DNA from: JABFRG01 sp046351415
Lineage (GTDB): Bacteria > Myxococcota_A > Polyangia > Polyangiales > Polyangiaceae
Reading direction: 5' to 3'
Length of the DNA: 64,000 bases
Assembly: GCA_046351415.1 (NCBI GenBank)
Contig: JAXLYO010000009.1
Location: forward strand, 186,001 to 250,000
The position numbers were made by a program, and so were the translations under genes. The notes beneath the pieces were generated by a model. That model was not told where the DNA came from, made no database searches, and saw nothing but the letters and a program-made list of their open reading frames with translations. Shown here piece after piece: positions 46,104 through 53,018 of this stretch. The stretch's first letter is position 1, and every line of letters begins with the position of its first letter.

Positions 46104-46637
46104 GCGAGCCTTCTAGCAGGCCAGGCGTCGAACGACCAGGTCTAGGAACTCTTATGGGAGCATGTCAAGTCCCGCTCGGCAGATGCGCAGAGATGAGCGA
46201 TCCCCTACAAATTGAAGCGTGGCGAACGTTACGCTGAAGGCGACATCGACCATCACAAGCTGCGATGCTCATGAGCGCCCCTCACGAAAGACATGGTGCT
46301 CGGCGACGGATCCGGTAACCGAGTTCCTCTATGCTGCATGACACCAGACAAGCCATGACGACCGCGTGAATGACGCGTCGTCGCTGCGGGACCGCGCGCA
46401 ACGCTTGGTTCGTCGCTCGCGGGCAAGTCGCCCTAATGTCGCCGGCGAGATCCTCAGCAGGACATGGCACTGAGTGACATTGCGCGCTTCTTTTACCTCA
46501 GCAAATTACGCTGCTACCCGAAGAATGCGATCGCCTTGGTTTCCTTGGATGCTCTGTCGGCACGCTTCGTCGAACTCTGTGAAGTGCACGCACGGCGATG
46601 CGATGGCCACTTCGACTTAGGATCACGGAGGATCACG
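46104..46637. other. 534-base stretch without a recognisable gene
   Basis: Between gshA and the RCC1-like lipoprotein. It holds scattered short frames, none with a ribosome site or codon pattern like the neighbours, and its composition looks less GC-biased than flanking genes. The frame of the lipoprotein gene is open back to 46464, but GGAGG at 46627-46631 supports the start at 46638. A decayed gene or a recent insertion is possible; I see no inverted repeats or terminators of note. Confidence 0.5.
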
Positions 46638-48113
46638 ATGAAGAGGTCTTGTTCTCGGTCGGCGTTGTTTTGCACATGGCTTGCAGCAGTGGCAGGCGGC
46701 GTCGCTTGCAGTTCCGACAGCCAGGGCATTCTCCTCGATGCGGGAAGCGACGGCTCACGCCGAAACGACTCCGGGATCGTAGCGGACGCTGGCGCCACGA
46801 GGTCTGACGCGGCGGACGCAGGAGACGCCGGCTCGGAGGTCCCGTTCCCACCAACGGCCGTGGTGCAAATCGCGCAGGGGGAGAGCCACCGCTGCGCGCG
46901 ATTTGGAAGTGGAAAGATCAAGTGCTGGGGCCGGAATGACCTCGGTCAACTCGGACTCGGCGACACCGCAGACCGCGGCGACGCGCCTGGAGAGATGGGT
47001 GACGCTCTACCGTTCGTGGATCTCGGCGTCGGTCGCACGGCGAGGGCTATCGCGGCTGGGGAGGGGCGTACGTGTGCGGTCCTCGACAATGGTCGCGTGA
47101 AGTGTTGGGGAGGCAACGGTTCTGGGCAGCTCGGATTGGGCGATACGGAGCGGCGTGGCGACGAACCGGGGGAAATGGGCGACTCACTTCCGTACGTCGA
47201 CCTCGGAATGGGGCGTACGGCGAAGCAGATCGTCAGTGCGAGCGGCGGCTATGCGTGTGCAGTTCTCGACAACGATCGCGTGAAGTGTTGGGGCGTCAAC
47301 TTCAGTGGTGCGCTCGGGCTTGGCGACGGGCAAAATCGCGGTTTCGCTGCCGCGCAGATGGGTGACGCGCTCCCGTACGTCGATCTCGGCTCGGGCCGCA
47401 CGGTCAAACGAATCGGAAGCTCCGGGTATCACACCTGCGTGATCCTCGACAACGATCGAGTGAAGTGCTGGGGATCCAACGACATGGGTCGACTGGGGAT
47501 CGGCGACACCCAAACAAGAGGCGACGCGCCTGGCGAGATGGGGGATGCGCTCCCGTACGTCGATCTCGGTGCGGGTCGCACGGCGAAACATATTGTCGTG
47601 AACGGCCTTCATTCCTGCGTGGTACTCGACAACGATCGCGTCAAGTGTTGGGGCGCAAACTACGGAGGACGATTGGGGCTCGGCGATACAGCGGACCGCG
47701 GCGATGCGGCAGGCGAGATGGGGGATGCACTGCCGTACGTGGATCTCGGCGCAGGCAGAACCGCCAAGACAATTTTCAACTCTGGGGTCGACACCTGCGC
47801 GGTTCTCGACAACAGTCGCGTGAAGTGTTGGGGCGCAAACTTCTACGGCTCCGTCGGCAACGGCAGCACATTTCCTCGCGGGTGGGCACCTGGTGAAATG
47901 GGTGACGCGCTTCCGTACGTCGATTTCGGCGCAGGTCGCACGGCGAAAGGCGCCTTCGTCGGAGGTGGATGCGCGGTACTCGACAACGATCAGCTCAAGT
48001 GTTGGGGCGACAATCGCTACGGACAGCTCGGGATCGGAGACAAGGAGTCCCGCGGTGACGCCCCTGGCGAAATGGGCGACAACCTCCCGGCCGTGATGCT
48101 CAGCGGGCCGTGA
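46638..48113 (+). CDS. Lipoprotein with seven RCC1-like propeller repeats
   Basis: A 491-aa surface lipoprotein. GGAGG seven bases before ATG 46638 sets the start; the lipobox is AGGVAC. After an Asp/Ala linker come seven repeats of about 60 residues, each with C-x-x-LDN-x-RVKCWG, LGLGDT, RGD-x-PGEMGDALPYVDLG and GRTAK elements. This matches RCC1 repeats and would close a seven-bladed beta-propeller. Each repeat has two Cys (C-x9-C), so disulphides are plausible. Repeats are almost uniform in length (180 bp), showing recent expansion or homogenisation. Ligand unknown. Confidence 0.88.
   Translation: MKRSCSRSALFCTWLAAVAGGVACSSDSQGILLDAGSDGSRRNDSGIVADAGATRSDAADAGDAGSEVPFPPTAVVQIAQGESHRCARFGSGKIKCWGRNDLGQLGLGDTADRGDAPGEMGDALPFVDLGVGRTARAIAAGEGRTCAVLDNGRVKCWGGNGSGQLGLGDTERRGDEPGEMGDSLPYVDLGMGRTAKQIVSASGGYACAVLDNDRVKCWGVNFSGALGLGDGQNRGFAAAQMGDALPYVDLGSGRTVKRIGSSGYHTCVILDNDRVKCWGSNDMGRLGIGDTQTRGDAPGEMGDALPYVDLGAGRTAKHIVVNGLHSCVVLDNDRVKCWGANYGGRLGLGDTADRGDAAGEMGDALPYVDLGAGRTAKTIFNSGVDTCAVLDNSRVKCWGANFYGSVGNGSTFPRGWAPGEMGDALPYVDFGAGRTAKGAFVGGGCAVLDNDQLKCWGDNRYGQLGIGDKESRGDAPGEMGDNLPAVMLSGP
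46880..48090. repeat. Seven 180-bp coding repeats of the RCC1-like lipoprotein
   Basis: The ATGGG(T/C/G)GA element that encodes MGD recurs at 46995, 47175, 47358, 47538, 47718, 47898 and 48072: steps of 180, 183, 180, 180, 180 and 174 bases. Long stretches are identical between copies, particularly around GTCAAGTGTTGGGG and CCGTACGT(C/G)GATCTCGG, making recombination between copies likely. Confidence 0.85.
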
Positions 48114-48167
48114 GACTCTAGCGACTCTCGATGGTACTTCAACCGTACGGCCACCGATGACCTCACG

Positions 48168-48593
48168 TCACGACGTCGTTGGCTCGCGCGTCATCGGTAG
48201 GGAGATGTGCCCTAACTGCCCGGGAGGCGTCAGCGCGACCGTGATCGTTCCGCTCAGCTCGAAGATGCCCTTCGCACTCGGAGATTCGGACTGCATGCGC
48301 GCGTTCTTCAGCTCGAGCGTCATGGACTGCAGCGTCTTGGTCTGGATGAGCAAGGTTCCCTGATCGGCATGCCATAGCTTCTCGGTTTGAGCTTCGGTCA
48401 TGACCGGAGGCCCCTCGAGGTAGAAGATCTGAACGCGGTCGAACTTGTTCAGCAGGAGCGATTGACCTTGGCGAAGTAAGTGGCGGGATGGAAACGCGAT
48501 GCGAGGATGGCGCATCGTTCCGCTCTGAAGATCATACGACTGAATCGTTCGGTAGTTTCCGACGAAGGGATAGCTTGCTTCGCCGTACAGCAT
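48168..48593 (-). CDS. Hypothetical protein
   Basis: A 141-aa candidate starting MLYGEASYPFVGNYRTIQSYD; the frame is open further upstream and the start is not supported by a clear ribosome site. The body has FPSRHLLRQGQSLLLNKFDR, EKLWHADQGTLLIQTKTLQS and FELSGTITVALTPPGQLGH, alternating strands that could be a small beta-rich fold. I do not recognise it. It is divergent from the SRPBCC-like gene and convergent with the RCC1-like lipoprotein. Confidence 0.5.
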   Translation of the reverse strand: MLYGEASYPFVGNYRTIQSYDLQSGTMRHPRIAFPSRHLLRQGQSLLLNKFDRVQIFYLEGPPVMTEAQTEKLWHADQGTLLIQTKTLQSMTLELKNARMQSESPSAKGIFELSGTITVALTPPGQLGHISLPMTREPTTS

Positions 48594-48659
48594 CTGAACG
48601 TAGTTCAGCGGCTTGTCTTCCCCCTTTCCCTCGCCTGCTTCCAACCCTACCCCCCCTGC

Positions 48660-49196
48660 ATGCTCGCCCACTGGATCGACACCTGGGGCTCGACACCCGC
48701 AGAGAGGTCCAAGCTCTACCCCTGCGACGCGCTCCTTCCATCGCCCCGCCGCGAACTCTTCCGCGCCGTGACCATCGCCGCGCCGCCCCCAACCGTATTC
48801 CGCTGGCTCTGCCAAATGCGCACCGCCCCGTACAGCTACGACCTCATCGATAACGGGGGCCGTTGCAGCCCGCGCACGCTCACACCCGGTCTCGAAGCGC
48901 TCGAAGTGGGACAGCCCGTGATGCGCATCTTCGCGTTGCGTTCGTTCGTGAAGGACGAGCACATCACCCTCGAGCTCACGGACGGAGGCGCGATCCGCGT
49001 CTTCGGGAAGCTGAGCGTCAGCTACGTCGTCGAACCGCTAGCCGACGGAAACAGCACGAGACTCGTCGCGAAGCTTGCTCTTGCCGCGAAAGACGAGAGC
49101 TGGCTCGTGAGGCTCCGGCGACATCTGCTCGCCGCAGGAGATCTGTTCATGATGAGGAAGCAACTGTTGACGTTCAAAGAGCTCGCCGAGGCGTAG
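48660..49196 (+). CDS. SRPBCC-like (START/polyketide-cyclase fold) protein
   Basis: A 178-aa protein. AVTIAAPPPTVFRWLCQMRTAP is the typical first strand-helix of SRPBCC proteins, whose opening strand reads as a short hydrophobic run followed by Ala-Pro-x-x-x-VF. Later segments (DEHITLELTDGGAIR, LSVSYVVEPLADGNSTRLVAK) complete the cavity fold. The C-terminal LLAAGDLFMMRKQLLTFKELAE is amphipathic. It would bind a small hydrophobic ligand. ATG 48660 gives a MLAHWIDTWGS start; no strong ribosome site. Its stop is 26 bases from the left octamer array. Confidence 0.75.
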   Translation: MLAHWIDTWGSTPAERSKLYPCDALLPSPRRELFRAVTIAAPPPTVFRWLCQMRTAPYSYDLIDNGGRCSPRTLTPGLEALEVGQPVMRIFALRSFVKDEHITLELTDGGAIRVFGKLSVSYVVEPLADGNSTRLVAKLALAAKDESWLVRLRRHLLAAGDLFMMRKQLLTFKELAEA

Positions 49197-49222
49197 CGGG
49201 CACGGGCTCGTGGGTATCAGAT

Positions 49223-49283
49223 CGACAGCGACAGAGCGACAACGACACATCGACAGGGCGACAGACGACAACGACAGATCGAG
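49223..49283. repeat. Left degenerate octamer array (CGACAGNN orientation)
   Basis: About nine imperfect copies of CGACAGNN with units of 6-8 bases, starting at 49223, 49229, 49237, 49243, 49251, 49259, 49266, 49272 and 49280. The 14 bases at 49251-49264 (CGACAGGGCGACAG) are the exact reverse complement of CTGTCGCCCTGTCG in the right array. It lies between the SRPBCC-like gene and the stop of the four-helix-bundle gene. Confidence 0.85.
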
Positions 49284-49299
49284 AGACGAGGAGCGGTGC

Positions 49300-49641
49300 T
49301 CAAAGCCGAGCGAGCATGATCGATAACCGAGCAGCGAGCGAGATGACGCGCTCGGCCCGCTCCGCCGTCACGACACCAAGCACGGAAGCAAGGTCGAGCG
49401 CCGAAGCCACTTCGGCCGCAGAGCCCCGAGCCGAAGCGAAGAACTTCCGACGCATCGGACCACTGTTGCTCGGAAGCCCCTCACACAGATTGAGAAACGC
49501 CGACTTCGCCGCCCGAGTCGCCTGATCGCGAAGCTCGCCATCGCCAATCTCCGCCCGAACCACCTCCGCCACCAACTCCCGAGCCACCCGATAGACATCC
49601 AACCGCATGAACCCAAACCCCAGACCGATCTTTTCTTGCAT
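49300..49641 (-). CDS. Four-helix-bundle protein (23S rRNA IVP / Avd-like family)
   Basis: A 113-aa basic helical protein. FMRLDVYRVARELVAEVV, GELRDQATRAAKSAFLNLCEGLP and RRKFFASARGSAAEVASALDLA are the signature helices of the S23/four-helix-bundle family. These proteins are encoded by intervening sequences in some 23S rRNA genes, and the related Avd is found in diversity-generating retroelements. No rRNA, reverse transcriptase or variable-repeat gene is nearby. The gene is enclosed by two inverted arrays of an 8-bp repeat, which suggests it is part of a mobile or repeat-associated cassette. ATG 49641 is preferred; ATG 49608 is an alternative. Confidence 0.85.
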   Translation of the reverse strand: MQEKIGLGFGFMRLDVYRVARELVAEVVRAEIGDGELRDQATRAAKSAFLNLCEGLPSNSGPMRRKFFASARGSAAEVASALDLASVLGVVTAERAERVISLAARLSIMLARL

Positions 49642-49780
49642 GCCCACCCCCCGCGCAGCTTTCGTGACAGCGACAACCAAAGACCGCGCCGGTCTCGCCG
49701 TCGCTGGCGCGAAAGGTGCGCGACCAGGGCAGGCAAGAAAAGATCGGGCCCGAGCGGTGTCGAAGACGTGGCTCGGGTCG

Positions 49781-50004
49781 CTGTCGCCCTGTCGCCCTGT
49801 CGCCCTGTCGACCTGTCGCCCTGTCGCCCTGTCGCCCTGTCGCCCTGTCGCCCTGTCGCCCTGTCGCCCCGTCGACCTGTCGACCTGTCGACCTGTCGCT
49901 CTGTCGTTCTGTCGCCCCGTCGACCTGTCGACCTGTCGACCTGTCGCCCTGTCGCTCTGTCGCCCTGTCGCTCTGTCGCTCTGTCGACCTGTCGCTCTGT
50001 CGAC
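49781..50004. repeat. Right octamer array: 28 units of CTGTCGNN
   Basis: Exactly 28 consecutive 8-base units fill 224 bases. Most read CTGTCGCC or CTGTCGAC; others end CT or TT, and two units begin CCGTCG. The invariant core is (C/T)GTCG; the last two bases vary. Units at the left end are nearly uniform (CC) and those at the right are mixed. Because 8 and 3 are coprime, all three plus frames remain open and encode the same octapeptide register, which is an artefact. It faces the left array in inverted orientation across the four-helix-bundle gene. From 49642 to 49780 I see no gene. Confidence 0.95.
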
Positions 50005-50097
50005 GTCGTCAACTCACACCACCCCATACGCGGGAGGGGCGGTTGGAAGCTTCACTCCTGAACTTGGCAAGGCTTGCCCTTGGTGCGCGAGGCCGCT

Positions 50098-50124
50098 TGG
50101 GTTCTTCGCTTCGCTCAGAATGAC
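50098..50124. repeat. Copy of a dispersed TTCTTCGCTTCGCTCAGAATGA-type repeat
   Basis: The sequence TTCTTCGCTTCGCTCAGAATGA (with 4 extra bases at its left) matches from memory a short intergenic repeat seen in unrelated bacterial genomes, where it gives rise to spurious HSERSEE peptides. It lies between the octamer array and the VWA operon. The remainder of 50005-50135 shows nothing else. Confidence 0.45.
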
Positions 50125-50135
50125 CTAGCGCCCTC

Positions 50136-53018
50136 TCATGCCGCCTTCGGCGCGCTCGTGTCCTTCGCGATCTTCTTTCGGTCGAATATCCGCACACGCC
50201 GCAGGAACAAGTCGAGCAGGTATACGCCCACCGCCCAAGCAATGAACTTGGACCACAAATCGCGGTGGTACTTGATCGTCTGCCCAGCCGGGTCGAAGAA
50301 CAAATCCGCAGGCGGGTCCATCAAGCCACCCGTGATACGCGCGGCGCGCTCCATCGTTCCAAGGTCTGGCTCGAACGCGAGGTACTCCCTCGGGTAGGGA
50401 TTCGTGACGTGTCCAAAACTCTCTGCAACCTGCACCGACTTCACACCGCCCTTTGCGTCTTCGACTTGCTTCTCGAGCGTGGCATGCAGCGTGAAGGAGC
50501 CAAATCGATCGAGCGGAAAGTCTGCCTCGTACCTCCCCGGAGCTGTTTGACGCATCGGGAAGTTCGTGGCGTTCACGGGCTTCCCGTCGGGGCCTAGCTT
50601 CTCCTGCTTCGGTGCGCCACTCGCGTCGACGGCACGGAGCGAGAGCTTGCCATCGAGGCCGTTCTGGAAGCGATCGTCGCCCCCGATAGCGTCGAGGTAG
50701 GCGTGAACCCTTCCGGTCGCGGGGTCGAGCTCCGCGCGCATCTTCACTTCTTGGCGCTTCTTTTGGCGCATGTGCTCGCGGACGAGCTGCCCCCAGAACT
50801 GCCCGTAGCCCGGCCACCTCAGCCACTCGACGGCCCAGAGATTCTTCACGTCGCTCGTCCACGCGCACGACCAACCGAGGCCCACGTGCCATCGAGCCAA
50901 GATCGGCTCTCCCACGTCGGACTGGAGCAGTTCCTGTGCCGGTGAAGGTTTCATGCGCGTCGCGACGTATCCATGAAGGTACGGCGCGCTGCCCAAGTCG
51001 ACGCCACGCATGAAGTCCGCGTTGCCGACGATCTTCGGTTGGAAGTACTCCTCGACGGCGGCGTTGCGCGACACCATCTCCGTCTCGCGCGTAAAGACCC
51101 TTGGCAGCGATTGCGGATCGGCCACCTTGTAGAAGCGACCACCGCCGAGCTCGGCGATCATGCGAAGCAAGCTCTCGTCGATGCCCGAGCCGAGACCGAC
51201 TGCAGAGACGGTCATCCCCTCGGCCGCCATGGCCTGCACGAGGTCGCGAATCCCTCCCGTAGGCGCCTGTCCGTCCGTGAGCAGGATGACGTGCTTTCGC
51301 TTCGCCCGCGTCGCCGTCAGCGACTGGAACGCAGCGTCGAGCGCCGGGAAGATCTCCGTACCGCCGCCTGCTTGGAGCCTCGAAATGTCGGACTGGATAC
51401 GCGCGCGATGTTTCGCCGGCGTCATGCGTACGAGCTTCATCGGCTGCGAATCGAACGCGATCACTTCGATGAGGTCGTCGCCGGAAAGCGTATCGGCGGT
51501 CGCCTTCGCCGCGGCTTTGGCCATCTCGAGAGGCATACCGCTCATCGAGCCCGAACGGTCGATCACGAGGTCCATGGCCACCATGGGCTCGTCTCGCTTC
51601 TTCTCCGCATCCATCCGCACCGGCAAGATGCGTTCGATGGTGGAGTGCGCCCAGCCGCCGAGGCCGTAGCCACTCTCACCGCCCGCAAAGAGGAAGCCAC
51701 CGCCGAGATCGCGGACATACTGCTCGATGGCGTCTTGCTGCGTGAGCGAAACGGCCTCCGCGGGTGCATCGGACAAGATCACGAAGTCATAGCGTTCGAG
51801 CTCTCGGATGCTCGAAGGAAGCTCTTTCGGGCCACGGACGTCCACGTCGAACTCCTGGGCTGAAAGTGCACTCGAAAGGTAGTTTGCCCTCCCCTGGTTG
51901 CCCTCCACGTAGAGCACCGTGGGCCTTCCGGGAACCGCGAGGCCGAGCGCATAGCTATTGTTCTCTTTGAAGCGATCGTGCTCGAAGCCCGTCACGTCGA
52001 GCTTGTAGGTCACTTCGCCCGCCACGCGGACCACGCTCTGGAAGGTGACCTCGTTCTCGCCAGGGTGGAGCGTCGCCTCCTTGACGCCATCGAGCCCGTT
52101 GATGGCCTCACCCTGCTTCAAGATGAGCTTCACCTTCTGATTGCGATTGGAGAAGAGCTGCGCTCGGAGGGCGAAGGGTTCCCCCACGCGCACCTTGTCC
52201 GGGGCACGAAGCTCCCTCAACGCGACCTCTCCCGGAACGGGCTTTCGGTAAGGAATCGTGAAGAGTTTCACCGCGTGGCCGCGCGCACGCGATGCCTCCG
52301 ATAGGACGTCACCGTCCGTCTGCACGCCGTCGGAGAGCAGCACCGCGTGTCGCAGGTAGCCCGAAGGAAAAAGTCCGTACGCCAGCTGGAGCGCGCTCTG
52401 CAAATCGCTGGCAGCTCCAAGGCCCGTGCGTTTCGTCGCCGATGGCTTGTCGCCTTTGGGCGCGCCCGCCGGTGTGACGGCGTCGGCCTTGTCGGGCAGG
52501 ACGTCGTGGCGCTCGAGCACCGGCGCTTCCGTCGCGTCGTCCGCCATCGCAATCACGCGTGGCCGTTGCGCGAACGTAATCACCTTGACCAGCGCGTCTT
52601 TGGGCTTGCTCTTGACGGCCTTGTCGATGACGGTGCGCGCGTCTGCGATGGCCTCGTCGGGAACGGACTCCGACACATCGACCATGAACACGGTGCACAC
52701 GCGCGATTCCGTCGCGGTCTCCGCCAAGCGCGAGAGGCCGAGCGCGAGCAGCGTGACGAACGCAATGCGGAGCAGCGCCGAGAGAATCCGCTGTGGCCAC
52801 GGGAGGTCGGCCAGCGATCGGGCAATGAACCACAAGAAGTACGGCGCGAGGAGCGCGATGCCGAGCATGCGCGGCGACAGAAGCTCGAAGTCCTTCCCGT
52901 TCTTCTGCCATGCGATGGTGGGCTTGCCGTACGCGTACTTGAAGTAGGCGTAGAGCAGCACGCCGGTAACGACCGCAAGGAAGACGTTGAAGGCGATTTT
53001 CCGCGCGCGACTACTCAT
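50136..53018 (-). CDS. Large VWA membrane protein with glutamine-amidotransferase-like region
   Basis: A 960-aa membrane protein. Three or four hydrophobic helices fill residues 8-100. A first VWA-like fold has VFMVDVSESVPDEAI. A strand-rich Ig-like stretch follows, then a GATase1-like region (PTVLYVEGNQG, YDFVILSDAPAEA, GGGFLFAGGESGYG), as in DUF1355-type proteins. A second VWA domain has the full metal site DRSGSMSGMPLE. A C-terminal membrane helix (WSKFIAWAVGVYLLDLFLR) ends it. Last gene of a five-gene operon; its start overlaps the upstream VWA gene's stop by 4 bases. Confidence 0.88.
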   Translation of the reverse strand: MSSRARKIAFNVFLAVVTGVLLYAYFKYAYGKPTIAWQKNGKDFELLSPRMLGIALLAPYFLWFIARSLADLPWPQRILSALLRIAFVTLLALGLSRLAETATESRVCTVFMVDVSESVPDEAIADARTVIDKAVKSKPKDALVKVITFAQRPRVIAMADDATEAPVLERHDVLPDKADAVTPAGAPKGDKPSATKRTGLGAASDLQSALQLAYGLFPSGYLRHAVLLSDGVQTDGDVLSEASRARGHAVKLFTIPYRKPVPGEVALRELRAPDKVRVGEPFALRAQLFSNRNQKVKLILKQGEAINGLDGVKEATLHPGENEVTFQSVVRVAGEVTYKLDVTGFEHDRFKENNSYALGLAVPGRPTVLYVEGNQGRANYLSSALSAQEFDVDVRGPKELPSSIRELERYDFVILSDAPAEAVSLTQQDAIEQYVRDLGGGFLFAGGESGYGLGGWAHSTIERILPVRMDAEKKRDEPMVAMDLVIDRSGSMSGMPLEMAKAAAKATADTLSGDDLIEVIAFDSQPMKLVRMTPAKHRARIQSDISRLQAGGGTEIFPALDAAFQSLTATRAKRKHVILLTDGQAPTGGIRDLVQAMAAEGMTVSAVGLGSGIDESLLRMIAELGGGRFYKVADPQSLPRVFTRETEMVSRNAAVEEYFQPKIVGNADFMRGVDLGSAPYLHGYVATRMKPSPAQELLQSDVGEPILARWHVGLGWSCAWTSDVKNLWAVEWLRWPGYGQFWGQLVREHMRQKKRQEVKMRAELDPATGRVHAYLDAIGGDDRFQNGLDGKLSLRAVDASGAPKQEKLGPDGKPVNATNFPMRQTAPGRYEADFPLDRFGSFTLHATLEKQVEDAKGGVKSVQVAESFGHVTNPYPREYLAFEPDLGTMERAARITGGLMDPPADLFFDPAGQTIKYHRDLWSKFIAWAVGVYLLDLFLRRVRIFDRKKIAKDTSAPKAA

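Noticed and set aside
46464..46637. N-terminal extension of the RCC1-like lipoprotein
   Set aside because: GGAGG seven bases before 46638 and the lipobox that follows fix the later start.
46880..48090. CRISPR or tandem satellite of unknown type
   Set aside because: The 180-bp repeats encode RCC1 repeats in frame, explaining the structure.
48594..48962. N-terminal extension of the hypothetical minus-strand gene
   Set aside because: It runs antisense through the SRPBCC-like gene and has no export or domain features.
49300..49641. 23S rRNA intervening-sequence context for the four-helix-bundle gene
   Set aside because: No rRNA sequence is present on either side.
49781..50004. CRISPR array
   Set aside because: Units are 8 bases without spacers and no cas gene is present.
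49607..50128. Proteins of SPCRPVAL octapeptides from the right array
   Set aside because: All three frames are open because the unit is 8 bases long; the array is a repeat, not a gene.
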